Source: JAVBMU01 sp031551755 (GTDB lineage: Bacteria > Actinomycetota > Actinomycetes > Actinomycetales > Cellulomonadaceae). From it: a stretch of 64,000 nucleotides of DNA. Below, piece by piece: positions 1 through 9,568 of the stretch (positions are counted from its first letter, which is position 1; the number at the start of each line of letters is the position of its first letter). The notes below the pieces were generated by a model. It did not search any database and was not told the DNA's origin. It saw only the letters and a list, made by a program, of their open reading frames with translations. Made by a program: the position numbers and the translations under genes. The stretch lies in the NCBI GenBank assembly GCA_031551755.1, contig JAVBNE010000096.1, forward strand, positions 22,232-86,231, written 5' to 3'.

Positions 1-1002
1 GGCTCCTTGGCACCGGTCGAGCTCGCGGTGATCGCGCTCACCCCGCTGGCTGCCTTCGAGGCGGCCGGCGCGCTACCGGCCGCTGCAGTGCAGCTGCGCC
101 GCTCACGTGAGTCGGCGGAACGGATCATGGCGTTGGTCGATGACACGCGGGGTCCTTCCATGACTCAACCTCCGCAGCCCACCACGGACGAGGCTCCCGA
201 AGCAGACCCCCCTGTCGAGACGTTGGTGGGCGCCGACCGCGCCCCGGACGGCACGTTCGAGATCGAGCTGCGCGATGTTGACTGCGGCTGGGGCGAGCGG
301 GCCGTCCTGACTAACGTGTCGCTGACTGTCACCCGCGGCCGCGCGGTCGCGCTCGTCGGCCCTTCCGGCATCGGCAAGACCACATTGCTGATGACGGCCG
401 CCGGGCTCATCCCGGCCCTCCGGGGCGAGGTCCTGGCAGACCAGGCGCCGATCGCCGATCGGGCCTCGCACGATCTCGCCCGACAGGTCGCCTTCATCGC
501 CGAGGACGCGCATGTCTTCGCGACCAGCGTCCTGGAGAACCTGCGCGTCGCACGCGGCACCACGACGCCGGAAGAGGCGACCGCGGCGCTCACCGCGACA
601 GGCCTGGGCGACTGGCTGGCCGCGCTCCCCGACGGGCTCGACACCGAACTCGGGCAGGATGCCACCACGATCTCCGGTGGCGAACGGCGACGCCTGCTCA
701 TCGCCCGGGCCTTGGTGGCGCCCGCAGAGCTACTGCTCATCGACGAACCGGCCGAACACCTCGACCCGGCCACAGCCGATGCCCTGATCAGCCACTTAGT
801 CGAGCTGACCCATGCCGGGCAACGCGGCATCGCGGTGGCCACGCACCGACTCACCGCCCTCGATCAGATGGACGAAGTGATTCTGCTCGGCGTCGGGGAA
901 CAATCCGGTGACCCTGCTCGCGTACTCGCCCGGGGTACCCATTCCGAACTCTTAGAACTGCCCGAGTACCGCTGGGCACTCGAACAGGAAGCAACGGTCT
1001 AA
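1..1002 (+). CDS. cydC: CydC-like ABC exporter subunit, C-terminal part (5' truncated by window edge)
   Basis: The reading frame is open from base 1, so the gene begins upstream; 333 codons are visible. The first ~50 residues resemble the end of the membrane domain. An ATP-binding domain follows, with Walker A GPSGIGKTT (about nt 358), signature ISGGERRR (about nt 668) and Walker B LLLIDEPAEHLD (about nt 735), all intact. CydC pairs with CydD to export glutathione or cysteine for cytochrome bd assembly. The subunit assignment rests on general resemblance of the linker and ATPase domain, since the CydD partner is outside the window. Another ABC exporter subunit is possible. Its TAA stop overlaps the stop of the convergent gene by 3 bases. 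Confidence 0.75.
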   Translation, partial: GSLAPVELAVIALTPLAAFEAAGALPAAAVQLRRSRESAERIMALVDDTRGPSMTQPPQPTTDEAPEADPPVETLVGADRAPDGTFEIELRDVDCGWGERAVLTNVSLTVTRGRAVALVGPSGIGKTTLLMTAAGLIPALRGEVLADQAPIADRASHDLARQVAFIAEDAHVFATSVLENLRVARGTTTPEEATAALTATGLGDWLAALPDGLDTELGQDATTISGGERRRLLIARALVAPAELLLIDEPAEHLDPATADALISHLVELTHAGQRGIAVATHRLTALDQMDEVILLGVGEQSGDPARVLARGTHSELLELPEYRWALEQEATV

Positions 1003-1472
1003 CTGTTGTCGACGGTCGTCCGGTCGCCCAGGTCGAGCCGGGCGACCGCCTGGTCGAAGGCATCGAGCCGCTCCGGGCAGTAGATCTCGATGATCAGCCG
1101 TTCACCGGCGAGCAGCCGAGGGTCGATCACCGACGGCCGGATACCCGGCCCGGCCGCCCCGTTGAGTGCGCCCAAACCGGAACCGTCCCCCGGGATGGCG
1201 CCTGTGCACAGCACCCCACCCTCGGCTCCGAGCCTGTTCTCGATCGCCTGAGCGCTGACGCCCGTCACCCCCATCGCCACCAAACCCGCTTCCAGCTCTT
1301 GAGCCCTCTGCTGGGCCATAGCGCTGTCCTGTCGGGACTCACGGTCGAGGAACTGCACCGTGAGGACGGCCCCGATACCCAACAACAGCAGGACGGCGGC
1401 GGTCACCACCACCCAACGACTCCGCCGCTGACCGCCGGAACGCTCAGCTCGGCTCTCTGATACCGCGGTCAT
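999..1472 (-). CDS. small single-pass membrane protein of unknown function
   Basis: 157 residues. A short charged cytoplasmic N-terminus is followed by one hydrophobic segment at about residues 21-43 and an exported domain of roughly 110 residues with two cysteines (in LCTGA and IYCPE). I do not recognise a family. The ATG overlaps the TGA of the upstream amino-acid permease in an ATGA junction, so the two are probably translationally coupled. A role linked to that transporter is possible but is inference only. Confidence 0.7.
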   Translation of the reverse strand: MTAVSESRAERSGGQRRSRWVVVTAAVLLLLGIGAVLTVQFLDRESRQDSAMAQQRAQELEAGLVAMGVTGVSAQAIENRLGAEGGVLCTGAIPGDGSGLGALNGAAGPGIRPSVIDPRLLAGERLIIEIYCPERLDAFDQAVARLDLGDRTTVDNS

Positions 1473-2992
1473 GTTCCACCACCTTTACCGAGATCGACAT
1501 CCGATCCGTCGTCCATCACGCGACCGCCGTCAGTGGCTTTCCTGCCATCAGTCTCCCCGTCGACGACCCCCGAACGCCAGCTCGGTCTTCTCAAGAGGTA
1601 GAGCAGCCCGGGGATCACCAGGCCGATGACGATCAATCCCCCGGCGACGATGAGGAGATAGATCCACACATTTCCGTTGGAGAACTGCGCGGGCGGGACG
1701 AACCCGATGAACATGGCCGCGGCCGACGCCGCGATCCCGACCACGCACAGGACCCGGAGGGCAGGTGCGCGGTAGCCGCGGGGATGGTCGGGGGCGACCT
1801 TGCGCAGCCGGATGGCGGTCCAGAAGAGCAGGAGGTACATGATCAGGTACACCTGCGTGGTGATGACCGAGAAGATCCAGTAGGTGCTCGAGACATCCGG
1901 GATGAAGGCGTAGAGCAGCGCAATGATCGTGGTCAGCACCCCTTGGGACACCAAGATGTTCCGTTGCACGCCGTGGGCGTTCAACCGCTGCAGGAACAGC
2001 GGCAGGTAGCCCTCCTCCCGGCCGACTGTCAGGAGCCCCTTGGACGGCCCGGCGAGCCAAGTGAGCATGCCCCCCAAAGCCGCCGCGATCAGCATCAGCC
2101 CCAGAATCGGCGTCAGCCAGCGCACGCCGAATCCGGCGAAGAAGGCGTCGAAGGCTTGCATGACGCCGGCCGTCAAACTGAGGTCGGTGGCGGGAATGAC
2201 CCAACTGATCGCCAGGGCCGGCAGGATGAAGATCACCAGGACCAGCCCAATCGCCAGGAACATCGCTCGCGGGAACTCGACCGATGGACGGCGCAGGCTG
2301 GTCACGTGCACGGCGTTCATCTCCATGCCCGCATAGGACAAGAAGTTGTTCACGATCAGCACGAGTGAGGCCAGCCCGGTCCAGACTGGCAGGATGTGGT
2401 CACTGTCCATGGGCGCGGCGGACGCATTCCCTTGTCCCAGGAAGACAATCCCGAGCACGACCAGGAGTGCTGCGGGCACCAGGGTGCCGATCACCAAGCC
2501 GATGCTGGACAGTCCCGCGACCGTCTTCGTCCCCCGCGACGAGACCCACACACCGACCCAAAACAGAGTGACAATCACGATGGCGACGTAGGTGCCGTTA
2601 TTTGCCAGTGCGGGGTTGATGACGTAGGCCAGGGTGCTGGCCACGTAGGCGAGCAGGCTCGGGTAGTAGAAGATCGTCATCGCGAACTGGCACCAGACCG
2701 CGAGGAATCCCGCGGGTTTGGAGATTCCCTCGGCGACCCACCGGTAGATTCCGCCGGACCAGCCCGAGGCCAACTCGGCCGAAACCAAGGACGTCGGCAG
2801 CAGGAAGAGCAGGGCGGGCACGATGTAGAGGAAGACAGCCGCCAAGCCGTAGACCGCCATCGTCGGAGCCGCGCGCAAACTCGCCACCGATGAGGTAATC
2901 ATGAAGGCAAGCGTGAGCCATGTGATGGCCTTACTCGGCCCACGGACCCCGACCGTCGGAGCCTGGACGGCCCGATCGCCGCTACTGGTCAT
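1469..2992 (-). CDS. APC-superfamily amino acid permease
   Basis: 507 residues with about twelve hydrophobic segments. The N-terminal FMITSSVASLRAAP region and the conserved loop SKGLLTVGREEGYLP resemble glutamate:GABA antiporter-like members (GadC/YjeM type) of the amino acid-polyamine-organocation superfamily. The start at 2992 is chosen because a GAGGGG ribosome site lies about 5 nt upstream; the frame stays open 16 codons further without a better site. It is followed immediately (ATGA) by a small membrane protein. The substrate cannot be read from sequence; an acidic amino acid is plausible. Confidence 0.85.
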   Translation of the reverse strand: MTSSGDRAVQAPTVGVRGPSKAITWLTLAFMITSSVASLRAAPTMAVYGLAAVFLYIVPALLFLLPTSLVSAELASGWSGGIYRWVAEGISKPAGFLAVWCQFAMTIFYYPSLLAYVASTLAYVINPALANNGTYVAIVIVTLFWVGVWVSSRGTKTVAGLSSIGLVIGTLVPAALLVVLGIVFLGQGNASAAPMDSDHILPVWTGLASLVLIVNNFLSYAGMEMNAVHVTSLRRPSVEFPRAMFLAIGLVLVIFILPALAISWVIPATDLSLTAGVMQAFDAFFAGFGVRWLTPILGLMLIAAALGGMLTWLAGPSKGLLTVGREEGYLPLFLQRLNAHGVQRNILVSQGVLTTIIALLYAFIPDVSSTYWIFSVITTQVYLIMYLLLFWTAIRLRKVAPDHPRGYRAPALRVLCVVGIAASAAAMFIGFVPPAQFSNGNVWIYLLIVAGGLIVIGLVIPGLLYLLRRPSWRSGVVDGETDGRKATDGGRVMDDGSDVDLGKGGGT

Positions 2993-3079
2993 TGTGCCCC
3001 CTCGCCCGGAACTCCAGGTCAGCGTGCCTCGACTACGCATCGTTCACCACTGAGCGCACCCTTGGCCGGACCAAGATGG

Positions 3080-4075
3080 CTACCACCGGGCGTTGCGCGG
3101 GCGCGGCTGACAGACCGGACACGTATAAGAGGAGCGGTTCATGAACTCGTCTCGGCGGACCATCGCGCCGCAAGCTGGGCAAGGCTCCCCCGCGCGACCG
3201 TAAACGGCCAATGAGCGAGAGAAGTAGCCCGACTGGCCGTCAACATCGACGTACAGCGCGTCGAAACTCGTGCCACCCTGCGCGAGCGCTTCGGTCATAA
3301 CCTCGGTGGCAGCCGTCAGCACCCGGTGCGCTTCGGCCCGGCGCAGCGTGTCGGTCGGCCTGGCGTAGTGCAGGCGCGCCCGCCAGAGTGCCTCGTCCGC
3401 GTAGATGTTCCCGATCCCCGAAACCACCCGCTGGTCCAGCAAGGCCCGTTTGATCCCCGTGCGACGGCTGCGTATGGCCGCGACGACGTCGTCCACACCG
3501 ATGGCCGGGTCGAGGAGGTCGCGCGCGATGTGGGCCACCGGTTCCGGCAGGGCCTCGACCGCGGAACCCAGACCACCCGGTGCGCCGTCGAGAGTCGGCA
3601 CGAGATCTTGCACGGAGAGGTGCCCGAAGGTGCGTTGATCGACGAAGTCCAAGGCGAGCGGTCCCTCCAACACGAGCCGGACACGAAGGTGCGGCACTCG
3701 CTCCGCGTCATCGCCGCCGGAGCGAACGATCAGCTGCCCGGACATGCCCAGATGCGCGAGCAGGGCCGCCGCGGGGTCTGCGACGGGCGGCGACGGCGAC
3801 CATAGACTTGGGGTGTTCGCGGCGGCGGGAGACACCGACTCGGGCGTCACCCACTCAGGCGCCGTCGGGTCCGCCAGCGGCAACCACAAGAATTTTCCCC
3901 GCCGCACCACCGCGGACAACTCACGGCCTACCAGCTGATCCCGGAAGGAGGCCGGACCACCCACATGCCGGCGCACGCTGTAGTCGCGCAGCACCTGCAC
4001 GTCGGTGACGGCGCGCCCGAGGACGTGTCGACTCAGACCTTCCCGGACGGTTTCGACCTCCGGGAGTTCAGGCAC
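3080..4075 (-). CDS. mutM: formamidopyrimidine-DNA glycosylase (Fpg/MutM)
   Basis: 331 residues including the initiator. After cleavage of the initiator the enzyme begins P-E-L-P-E-V-E-T-V-R, giving the catalytic N-terminal proline and Glu. The conserved RRGKFLW lysine segment, the GIGNIYADEALW helix-two-turn-helix and a C-terminal zinc finger (CPAC ... CPVC) are present. It excises 8-oxoguanine and other oxidised purines and nicks the abasic site. The GTG at 4075 is chosen because only this start places Pro at position 2. The gene overlaps the end of rnc by 8 bp, a linkage known from actinobacteria. Confidence 0.97.
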   Translation of the reverse strand: MPELPEVETVREGLSRHVLGRAVTDVQVLRDYSVRRHVGGPASFRDQLVGRELSAVVRRGKFLWLPLADPTAPEWVTPESVSPAAANTPSLWSPSPPVADPAAALLAHLGMSGQLIVRSGGDDAERVPHLRVRLVLEGPLALDFVDQRTFGHLSVQDLVPTLDGAPGGLGSAVEALPEPVAHIARDLLDPAIGVDDVVAAIRSRRTGIKRALLDQRVVSGIGNIYADEALWRARLHYARPTDTLRRAEAHRVLTAATEVMTEALAQGGTSFDALYVDVDGQSGYFSRSLAVYGRAGEPCPACGAMVRRDEFMNRSSYTCPVCQPRPRNARW

Positions 4076-4760
4076 CCGCGGTAATCTTCTCGTAGGCGGC
4101 CTGGGCGGCGACCTGCTCGGCGTGCTTCTTCGCGGTGCCGGTACCCGTGCCGTACAGCACATCGTCGAAGTGCACGAAGGACGTGAAGATCCGCGCGTGA
4201 TCCGGCCCCTCGGCCTCGCTCGAGTAGGCGGGCATCCCCAGGCCAGCAGCGGCGGCGACCTCCTGGAGAGAGGTCTTCCAGTCCAACCCTGCCCCCAACC
4301 CAGCGGCGGCGGCCAGCGTCGGATCGACCAAGCGGTGCACCAACTCGCGGGCAGGCTCCAGACCGTGGCTGAGGTAGACAGCGCCGATCAGGGCCTCGAC
4401 AGTATCGGAGAGGATCGAATCCTTGTCATGCCCCTTGGTCCGCACCTCACCCTTGCCCAACAGGATGTAGGAGCCCAGACGGAAGGTGCGCGCGATCGCG
4501 GCGAGGGCCTTCTGGGAGACCGTGGCCGCCCGCATCTTGGCCAACTCGCCCTCGGGCAGATCTGGGTATCGACGGTAGAGCGCCTCCGTCACCACCAACC
4601 CCAGGACGGTGTCGCCGAGGAACTCCAGCCGCTCGTTGGTGGGGATTCCGCCGTTCTCATGCGCGAAGGAACGATGGGTCAACGCAAGCACGAGAAGCTC
4701 GGGGTCCAAGTGGACCCCGAGCTTCTTCAGAAGACCGGATGCCGGTGCAGCCGGTGTCAC
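4068..4760 (-). CDS. rnc: ribonuclease III
   Basis: 230 residues. The N-terminal endonuclease domain has the signature ERLEFLGDTVLGLVV and the second acidic cluster KDSILSDTVEALIGAVYL that bind the catalytic metals. The C-terminal double-stranded-RNA-binding domain starts near DWKTSLQE and ends with KKHAEQVAAQAAYEKI. The enzyme processes rRNA precursors and other duplex RNA. The GTG at 4760 lies four bases after the rpmF stop and gives a normal length; longer versions of the frame run antisense through rpmF. It is cotranscribed with rpmF and mutM. Confidence 0.96.
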   Translation of the reverse strand: MTPAAPASGLLKKLGVHLDPELLVLALTHRSFAHENGGIPTNERLEFLGDTVLGLVVTEALYRRYPDLPEGELAKMRAATVSQKALAAIARTFRLGSYILLGKGEVRTKGHDKDSILSDTVEALIGAVYLSHGLEPARELVHRLVDPTLAAAAGLGAGLDWKTSLQEVAAAAGLGMPAYSSEAEGPDHARIFTSFVHFDDVLYGTGTGTAKKHAEQVAAQAAYEKITAGA

Positions 4761-4764
4761 GTAC

Positions 4765-4959
4765 TCAGCCTGCGTGTTCGGTGCGCAGCGCCTCGCGGTA
4801 CTGCCGGCCCTTGTAGGTACCACAGGTCGGGCAGGCGGCGTGCGACAGCTTGTCGCCCTTGCACTGCGGGCAGGTGGTGAGGTTCGCGGCGGTGGTCTTC
4901 CACTGCGAACGACGCGCACGGGTGTTGCTGCGCGACATCTTGCGCTTCGGAACAGCCAC
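4765..4959 (-). CDS. rpmF: 50S ribosomal protein L32
   Basis: 64 residues beginning AVPKRKMSRSNTRARRSQW, the typical L32 N-terminus. A zinc ribbon follows with two CxxC pairs (CPQC and CPTC). This is the zinc-binding C+ form. It lies 2 bp after yceD and 4 bp before rnc in one transcription unit, the usual yceD-rpmF arrangement. Confidence 0.98.
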   Translation of the reverse strand: MAVPKRKMSRSNTRARRSQWKTTAANLTTCPQCKGDKLSHAACPTCGTYKGRQYREALRTEHAG

Positions 4960-4961
4960 GG

Positions 4962-5552
4962 CTAGCTCTCTTTCGTCTGGTCGGACACATTCGAGGTGTC
5001 GAATATGCTCTCAAGCGCCGACCAACGTGGGTCGGTCAGGTCATGGGCGTGGTCCGGGTCATCCGCCAGCCGCGCTCCACATTCGGAACACAGCCCCGGG
5101 CAGTCCGGTCGGCACACCGGGTTGAATGGTAGTGCAGTGACGACGGAATCCCGTACCGCAGGCTCGATATCGGCCAGATCGCCGTCGAGTTCGTACCGTA
5201 GGTCCTCGTCGTCCTCATCCCCGGCAGCACGTTCGGCCTCGATGCGTTCCGGGTATGCGAACAGCTCTTGCAGGGGGACGGTCAGCGCCGCCGACATCTT
5301 GTCCAGGCATCGCACACACTCCGCACTGACGCGTCCGCGAACCGTGCCGGAGACCAGCACACCTTCCATCACGGCCTCCAGGCGGAGGTCGAGTTCGAGG
5401 TCGGAGCCTTCGGGCACACCTATGACGGTGGTACCCAGATCCGCCGGAGCCGGCACGACCGTCGTGAGCGTGCGCGTAGAACCGGGACGCCGGCCGATCT
5501 CGTGCGTATCGAGCACGAGCGGCGACGCCGGGGTGCTAGCGCGCTCCATCAA
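4962..5552 (-). CDS. yceD: DUF177/YceD family protein
   Basis: 196 residues. It has the DUF177 pattern: a central CVRCLDKM segment, an acidic stretch, and a C-terminal cysteine cluster CRPDCPGLCSECG followed by the conserved DPR(W)SAL. YceD proteins are encoded next to rpmF in many bacteria and are linked to 23S rRNA accumulation; the molecular role is unsettled. The rpmF start lies 2 bp after its stop. Confidence 0.92.
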   Translation of the reverse strand: MMERASTPASPLVLDTHEIGRRPGSTRTLTTVVPAPADLGTTVIGVPEGSDLELDLRLEAVMEGVLVSGTVRGRVSAECVRCLDKMSAALTVPLQELFAYPERIEAERAAGDEDDEDLRYELDGDLADIEPAVRDSVVTALPFNPVCRPDCPGLCSECGARLADDPDHAHDLTDPRWSALESIFDTSNVSDQTKES

Positions 5553-5653
5553 TCAAGGCTCCTGGCAGGTGTGGTCTGGTTCCCGCTCGCGGCGGGCAGC
5601 GTGATATCGCCCGTGTGCGGCGGGTCGACCCTTCATGTTACGCCATCGCCGCG

Positions 5654-6193
5654 TCAGCCGTCCTGAATACTCGACCACTTCGGCACGAGACCCTCACCAC
5701 GGCGATCGGCGAGTTTCGCGCGGCCCGCCTGCACCTGGGTCAGCACGCGACTGAGGTCGACCTCGAAATCAGCCAGACGCCGGTCGCAGTAGTCGTCGGC
5801 ATCGACCTGCAACGCGGTCGACCGCTTCTCGGCCGCCGCGACGATGTCCCGCGCCTCGGCCTCCGCCCGTGCAACCACCTGTTCCTTGCGCACCAGCTCG
5901 ATCGCCCGGGCCCTGGCCGTCGCCAGCACATCCTCGGCCTGCCGCTGGGCGTCGGCGAGCACACGGTCAGCCTCCGCGAGTACCTCGTCCGCATGCGCCA
6001 ACTGCTCCGGCATCGCGTCCCGCAGTTCGTCGATGAGCCCGAGCACCTCGGCCCGATTGATCAAGACGGCCGACGACATCGGCATCGTACGGGCGGTCTC
6101 CACCAGATGGGCGAGGTCATCAAGGATACTGCGCAGTCCCGCCTCGACCTCCGTGGAGTCGTCCCGCCCCGGCCGATCAGCTGGTCCGTTCAT
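5654..6193 (-). CDS. SepIVA/DivIVA-like coiled-coil cell-division protein
   Basis: 179 residues. It is almost wholly helical and charged, with heptad-rich stretches such as LAEADRVLADAQRQAEDVLATA and no membrane segment. The position between yceD-rpmF-rnc-mutM and coaD, and the DivIVA-like coiled coil, match mycobacterial SepIVA (Rv2927c in the order rnc-Rv2926c-Rv2927c), which is needed for septation. Similar proteins are sometimes mislabelled ATP synthase subunit b. The ATG overlaps the coaD stop (ATGA). Confidence 0.75.
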   Translation of the reverse strand: MNGPADRPGRDDSTEVEAGLRSILDDLAHLVETARTMPMSSAVLINRAEVLGLIDELRDAMPEQLAHADEVLAEADRVLADAQRQAEDVLATARARAIELVRKEQVVARAEAEARDIVAAAEKRSTALQVDADDYCDRRLADFEVDLSRVLTQVQAGRAKLADRRGEGLVPKWSSIQDG

Positions 6194-6687
6194 CGTTGAC
6201 CTCCCACATTCTTCGCTGCGATCGCGGCCAATACGATGGGTGCCACTCCAGTCGGCACCAGATCGTCAATCGGACCGCCGTGTTTGGCGACATCTTTGAC
6301 GAGCGACGATGCGACGTGCGCCAATGCGGAATCGCCCACGACAAAAACCGTCTCCAGCCCCGATAAATGCCGATTCATGTGGGCCATCGGAACTTCCGCA
6401 TCAAAGTCCGCACCACCGCGTAATCCCTTGACCACGCCAACAGCGCCCGCATCGCGGCAGAAGTCCACCAACAGTCCCAGAACGGCATCGACCCGGACTC
6501 CCGGCATACCCGCGAGCGCCGCGCGAGCAAGGTCGACGCGGGTCTCGACAGGCAAGAGGGGGGTCTTGCCGGAATTCTGGGCAACCCCGACGATGACTTC
6601 GTCGAATAGCGAATGCGCCCGGCGAACGATGTCGAGATGGCCCACTGTGAACGGGTCAAATGACCCAGGGCAGACAACGGTAGTCAC
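6190..6687 (-). CDS. coaD: phosphopantetheine adenylyltransferase
   Basis: 165 residues, the normal family size. It starts TTVVCPGSFDPFTVGHLDIV, containing the nucleotidyltransferase TxGH-type motif (TVGH), and ends with the VASSLVKDVAKHGG segment that corresponds to the family ISS(T/S) motif. It transfers AMP from ATP to 4'-phosphopantetheine, the penultimate step of coenzyme A synthesis. GTG start. It sits 9 bp downstream of rsmD, the common rsmD-coaD pair. Confidence 0.97.
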   Translation of the reverse strand: MTTVVCPGSFDPFTVGHLDIVRRAHSLFDEVIVGVAQNSGKTPLLPVETRVDLARAALAGMPGVRVDAVLGLLVDFCRDAGAVGVVKGLRGGADFDAEVPMAHMNRHLSGLETVFVVGDSALAHVASSLVKDVAKHGGPIDDLVPTGVAPIVLAAIAAKNVGGQR

Positions 6688-6696
6688 GCCGCCACG

Positions 6697-7263
6697 CTAA
6701 TACACGACCGGGCCGACCTCTGCCAGGTACACCGCTGTCTCGCCATACCGCTTCACTGGGGCAGCCGACCAGCCGGTCGGCCAGCCGGGAAAAATGGTAC
6801 GCGCGGACCGCTCTACGACTACCGTGGCCCCTGGTGAGACAACGCCTGGCGCCGCCAAGGCAGTGAGGATCCGGGTCATGGCCGCATCGGCCAGGTCGTA
6901 GGGCGGATCGAGGAATACCAGATCCCACGGGCGGGTCGGCGGATCCAGCACAAACCGCTCAGCTTGGGCCTGGCGGACCTCGACCCCGGACAGGCCCAGG
7001 TCCCGAATATTGCGCCGGGCGACCTCGACGGCCGAGCGGGCCGAGTCCACGAGAACTACCCGGGCCGCTCCCCTACTTGCGGCCTCCAGTCCGAGCGCGC
7101 CGGAACCCGCGAAAAGGTCGAGCACCTGAGCATCGGCGACCGCCCCGAGGTGCTCCAGCCGCGAGAAGACAGCTTCACGGACCCGGTCGGTCGTCGGGCG
7201 AGTACCGCGCGGTGGCACCGCGATGATGCGCCCGCCCACTGTTCCAGCCACGATCCGGGTCAC
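6697..7263 (-). CDS. rsmD: 16S rRNA (guanine966-N2)-methyltransferase RsmD
   Basis: 188 residues from a GTG at 7263. It shows the RsmD beginning RIVAGTVGGRII, the SAM-binding loop VLDLFAGSGALGLEAASRG and the catalytic DPPY motif (DLVFLDPPYD). It methylates G966 of 16S rRNA in the 30S subunit. The frame continues upstream into recG-antisense sequence, but family similarity starts at this GTG. It lies 70 bp downstream of recG. Confidence 0.94.
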   Translation of the reverse strand: MTRIVAGTVGGRIIAVPPRGTRPTTDRVREAVFSRLEHLGAVADAQVLDLFAGSGALGLEAASRGAARVVLVDSARSAVEVARRNIRDLGLSGVEVRQAQAERFVLDPPTRPWDLVFLDPPYDLADAAMTRILTALAAPGVVSPGATVVVERSARTIFPGWPTGWSAAPVKRYGETAVYLAEVGPVVY

Positions 7264-7333
7264 GACGGTAAGCCTAGCGAGCAACGGACCCGAAGCGGCC
7301 GGCGACCCGGCCAGCAGCCGGGTAGCCCCAGCC

Positions 7334-9568
7334 TCAGGACCGGTCGAGGTACTCCTCGCGGACCGGGTCCAGCCATTCTGCGATGGCCGCGCGTAACTCC
7401 GGGTGGGCGGCAAGCTCCGGATCTGCCTCCACGACTGCCGTGGCCTCGGCCCGGGCCTCGCTGATGACGTTGGCGTCCTTGACCACCCGCAGAAGCCGCA
7501 AGGAACTCGACCGGCCCGATTGCGCGGCGCCCAGCACATCGCCCTCCTTGCGCAGCTCCAAATCGGCCGTCGCCAACTCGAAGCCGTCGAGCGTCCTGGC
7601 CAGCGTGTCCACCCGGATGCTCGCCGGGGTGCCCGGCGCGGCATTCGACACCAGCAGGCAGATGCCCGGGGCCGCACCGCGACCGACCCGGCCCCTGAGC
7701 TGATGCAGCTGGGAGATGCCGAACCGGTCGGCGTCGAGGATCACCATCGCACTGGCCTCGGGTACGTCGACCCCCACCTCGATCACTGTCGTCGCGACCA
7801 GCACTTGGAGCACGCCGGCGGCGAAGTCGGCCATCGCGGCCTCCTTCTCAGCCGGCGTCAGCCGGCCATGAAGGATACCGATGGATACCCCCGCGAACTG
7901 CGGCAACGCAGCCAGCTCGGCGGCCACCTCCGTGACCGCCCGCAGTCCTGAAGCGGTGCTCTCAGCGCCATCCTCGGCCAGGAAATCAGGCATCTCGTCG
8001 TAGGCACCGGCGCGAGAGGCCGACTCATCCGCGTCGATCCGCGGGCAGACGACATAGGCCCGTCGACCGGCATCGACCTCCTCCCGCACCCGGGCCCACG
8101 TGCGGTCCACCCAGGCGGCGTTGCCTGCCGGCACCACATGCGTGGTGATCCCGGCGCGACCGGCGGGGATCTCCGCCAGGGTCGAGGTCTCCAGGTCCCC
8201 GAAGACGGTCATCGCGACCGTGCGTGGAATGGGTGTCGCGGTCATCACCAGAAGGTGGGGGTGGGAGGTGGCCTTCGCGCGCAGCGCATCACGCTGCTCG
8301 ACGCCGAACCGGTGCTGCTCATCGACCACAACCAACCCCAGGTCCGCAAACTGCACATTCTCGCTCAGCAGCGCATGGGTACCGACGACGATTCCGGCTG
8401 CCCCACTGGCCGCATCCAAGAGCGCCTGTTTCCGGGCGGCGGCCCCCAAGGAACCGGTCAGCAACGCGACCTGCGTCGCATGCGGACCCCCGAGCAACCC
8501 GCCCTCCGCGAGCGGCCCCAACAGGGTCCGCAGCGTCCGGGCGTGTTGGGCGGCGAGCACCTCGGTCGGCGCCAACAGGGCCGCCTGGCCGCCCGCGTCG
8601 ACAACCTGCAGCATCGACCGCAACGCGACGACCGTCTTGCCGGAACCGACCTCCCCCTGGAGCAACCGCTGCATCGGCGTCGACTCCGCGAGGTCTGCTG
8701 AGATCTCGGCCCCCACCTGCTGCTGCCCGGCGGTCAACACGAACGGCAGCCGCTCGTCGAAATCGGACAGAATCCCGCCCGTCCGCCCCGGACGTGCCGT
8801 GGCCGCCTGGGCTCGCGCTGCGGCCCGTCGCTGGGCGAGGGCAGCCTGGAGGACGAAAGCCTCCTCGAACCGCAGCCGAGTGCGCCCGCGGATCCATTGC
8901 GCCATGTCGGCGGGTTGATGAACGTCACGAAAGGCCGCCAGACGGCTGCCGAGAGAGCGACGCTCACGCACCTGCGCCGGGATGGGGTCTGGGACGTCCT
9001 CGGGACGCAGCGGGTCCAGCACTGTGCGCACAGCAGGTTGGATCCGCCAGCTGGGCACAGCGGCACTCGCCCGGTATATGGGGATGGGTTTGCTGGCCTC
9101 CAGGATCGCGGCTTCCTCGTCCTGGGCATCGACACCGATGATGGCGTAATCCGGATGGGTGAGCTGGCGATCACCCCGGTAGTTCCCGACGACGCCGGTA
9201 AACAGCGCCTTGCGGCCCGGAGTCAGCCGCGACTCGTGGTGCCGCAAGGCACCCGCACGTTTGGCGAAGAAGGTCAGTGACAACTCGTGCGCACCGTCGG
9301 TCACCACCACCTGGAGGATCGCCCCGGAACGGTTACGCATCTGCCGGATCGTGGCCCGATCCACTTGGGCGATCACGGTGACGTGCTCCCCCTCCGCCAA
9401 CGAGCCCAAGTCGGTGAGCGTGCCGGGGTCTCCGTAGCGCCGAGGGTAATGCTGGAGAAGGTCACCGACGGTCGCGAGCCCGAGCTTGGCCAACGGCCCC
9501 GCCGACCGGGCACCTAAGACGGTCGTCAACTGCTCACGCAGCCGGTCAGCCCGCGCCTCAGCGCTCAT
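7334..9568 (-). CDS. recG: ATP-dependent DNA helicase RecG
   Basis: 744 residues. The N-terminal wedge/OB region (about 1-250) includes the LLQHYPRRYGD motif. The helicase core follows with Walker A GEVGSGKTVVAL, motif II VVDEQHRFG, motif III VMTATPIPRT and motif VI QLRGRVGRG. RecG reverses stalled forks and processes D-loops and R-loops. The ATG lies within the last 11 bases of the DAK2 gene. This DAK2-recG order is conserved in actinobacteria. Confidence 0.97.
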   Translation of the reverse strand: MSAEARADRLREQLTTVLGARSAGPLAKLGLATVGDLLQHYPRRYGDPGTLTDLGSLAEGEHVTVIAQVDRATIRQMRNRSGAILQVVVTDGAHELSLTFFAKRAGALRHHESRLTPGRKALFTGVVGNYRGDRQLTHPDYAIIGVDAQDEEAAILEASKPIPIYRASAAVPSWRIQPAVRTVLDPLRPEDVPDPIPAQVRERRSLGSRLAAFRDVHQPADMAQWIRGRTRLRFEEAFVLQAALAQRRAAARAQAATARPGRTGGILSDFDERLPFVLTAGQQQVGAEISADLAESTPMQRLLQGEVGSGKTVVALRSMLQVVDAGGQAALLAPTEVLAAQHARTLRTLLGPLAEGGLLGGPHATQVALLTGSLGAAARKQALLDAASGAAGIVVGTHALLSENVQFADLGLVVVDEQHRFGVEQRDALRAKATSHPHLLVMTATPIPRTVAMTVFGDLETSTLAEIPAGRAGITTHVVPAGNAAWVDRTWARVREEVDAGRRAYVVCPRIDADESASRAGAYDEMPDFLAEDGAESTASGLRAVTEVAAELAALPQFAGVSIGILHGRLTPAEKEAAMADFAAGVLQVLVATTVIEVGVDVPEASAMVILDADRFGISQLHQLRGRVGRGAAPGICLLVSNAAPGTPASIRVDTLARTLDGFELATADLELRKEGDVLGAAQSGRSSSLRLLRVVKDANVISEARAEATAVVEADPELAAHPELRAAIAEWLDPVREEYLDRS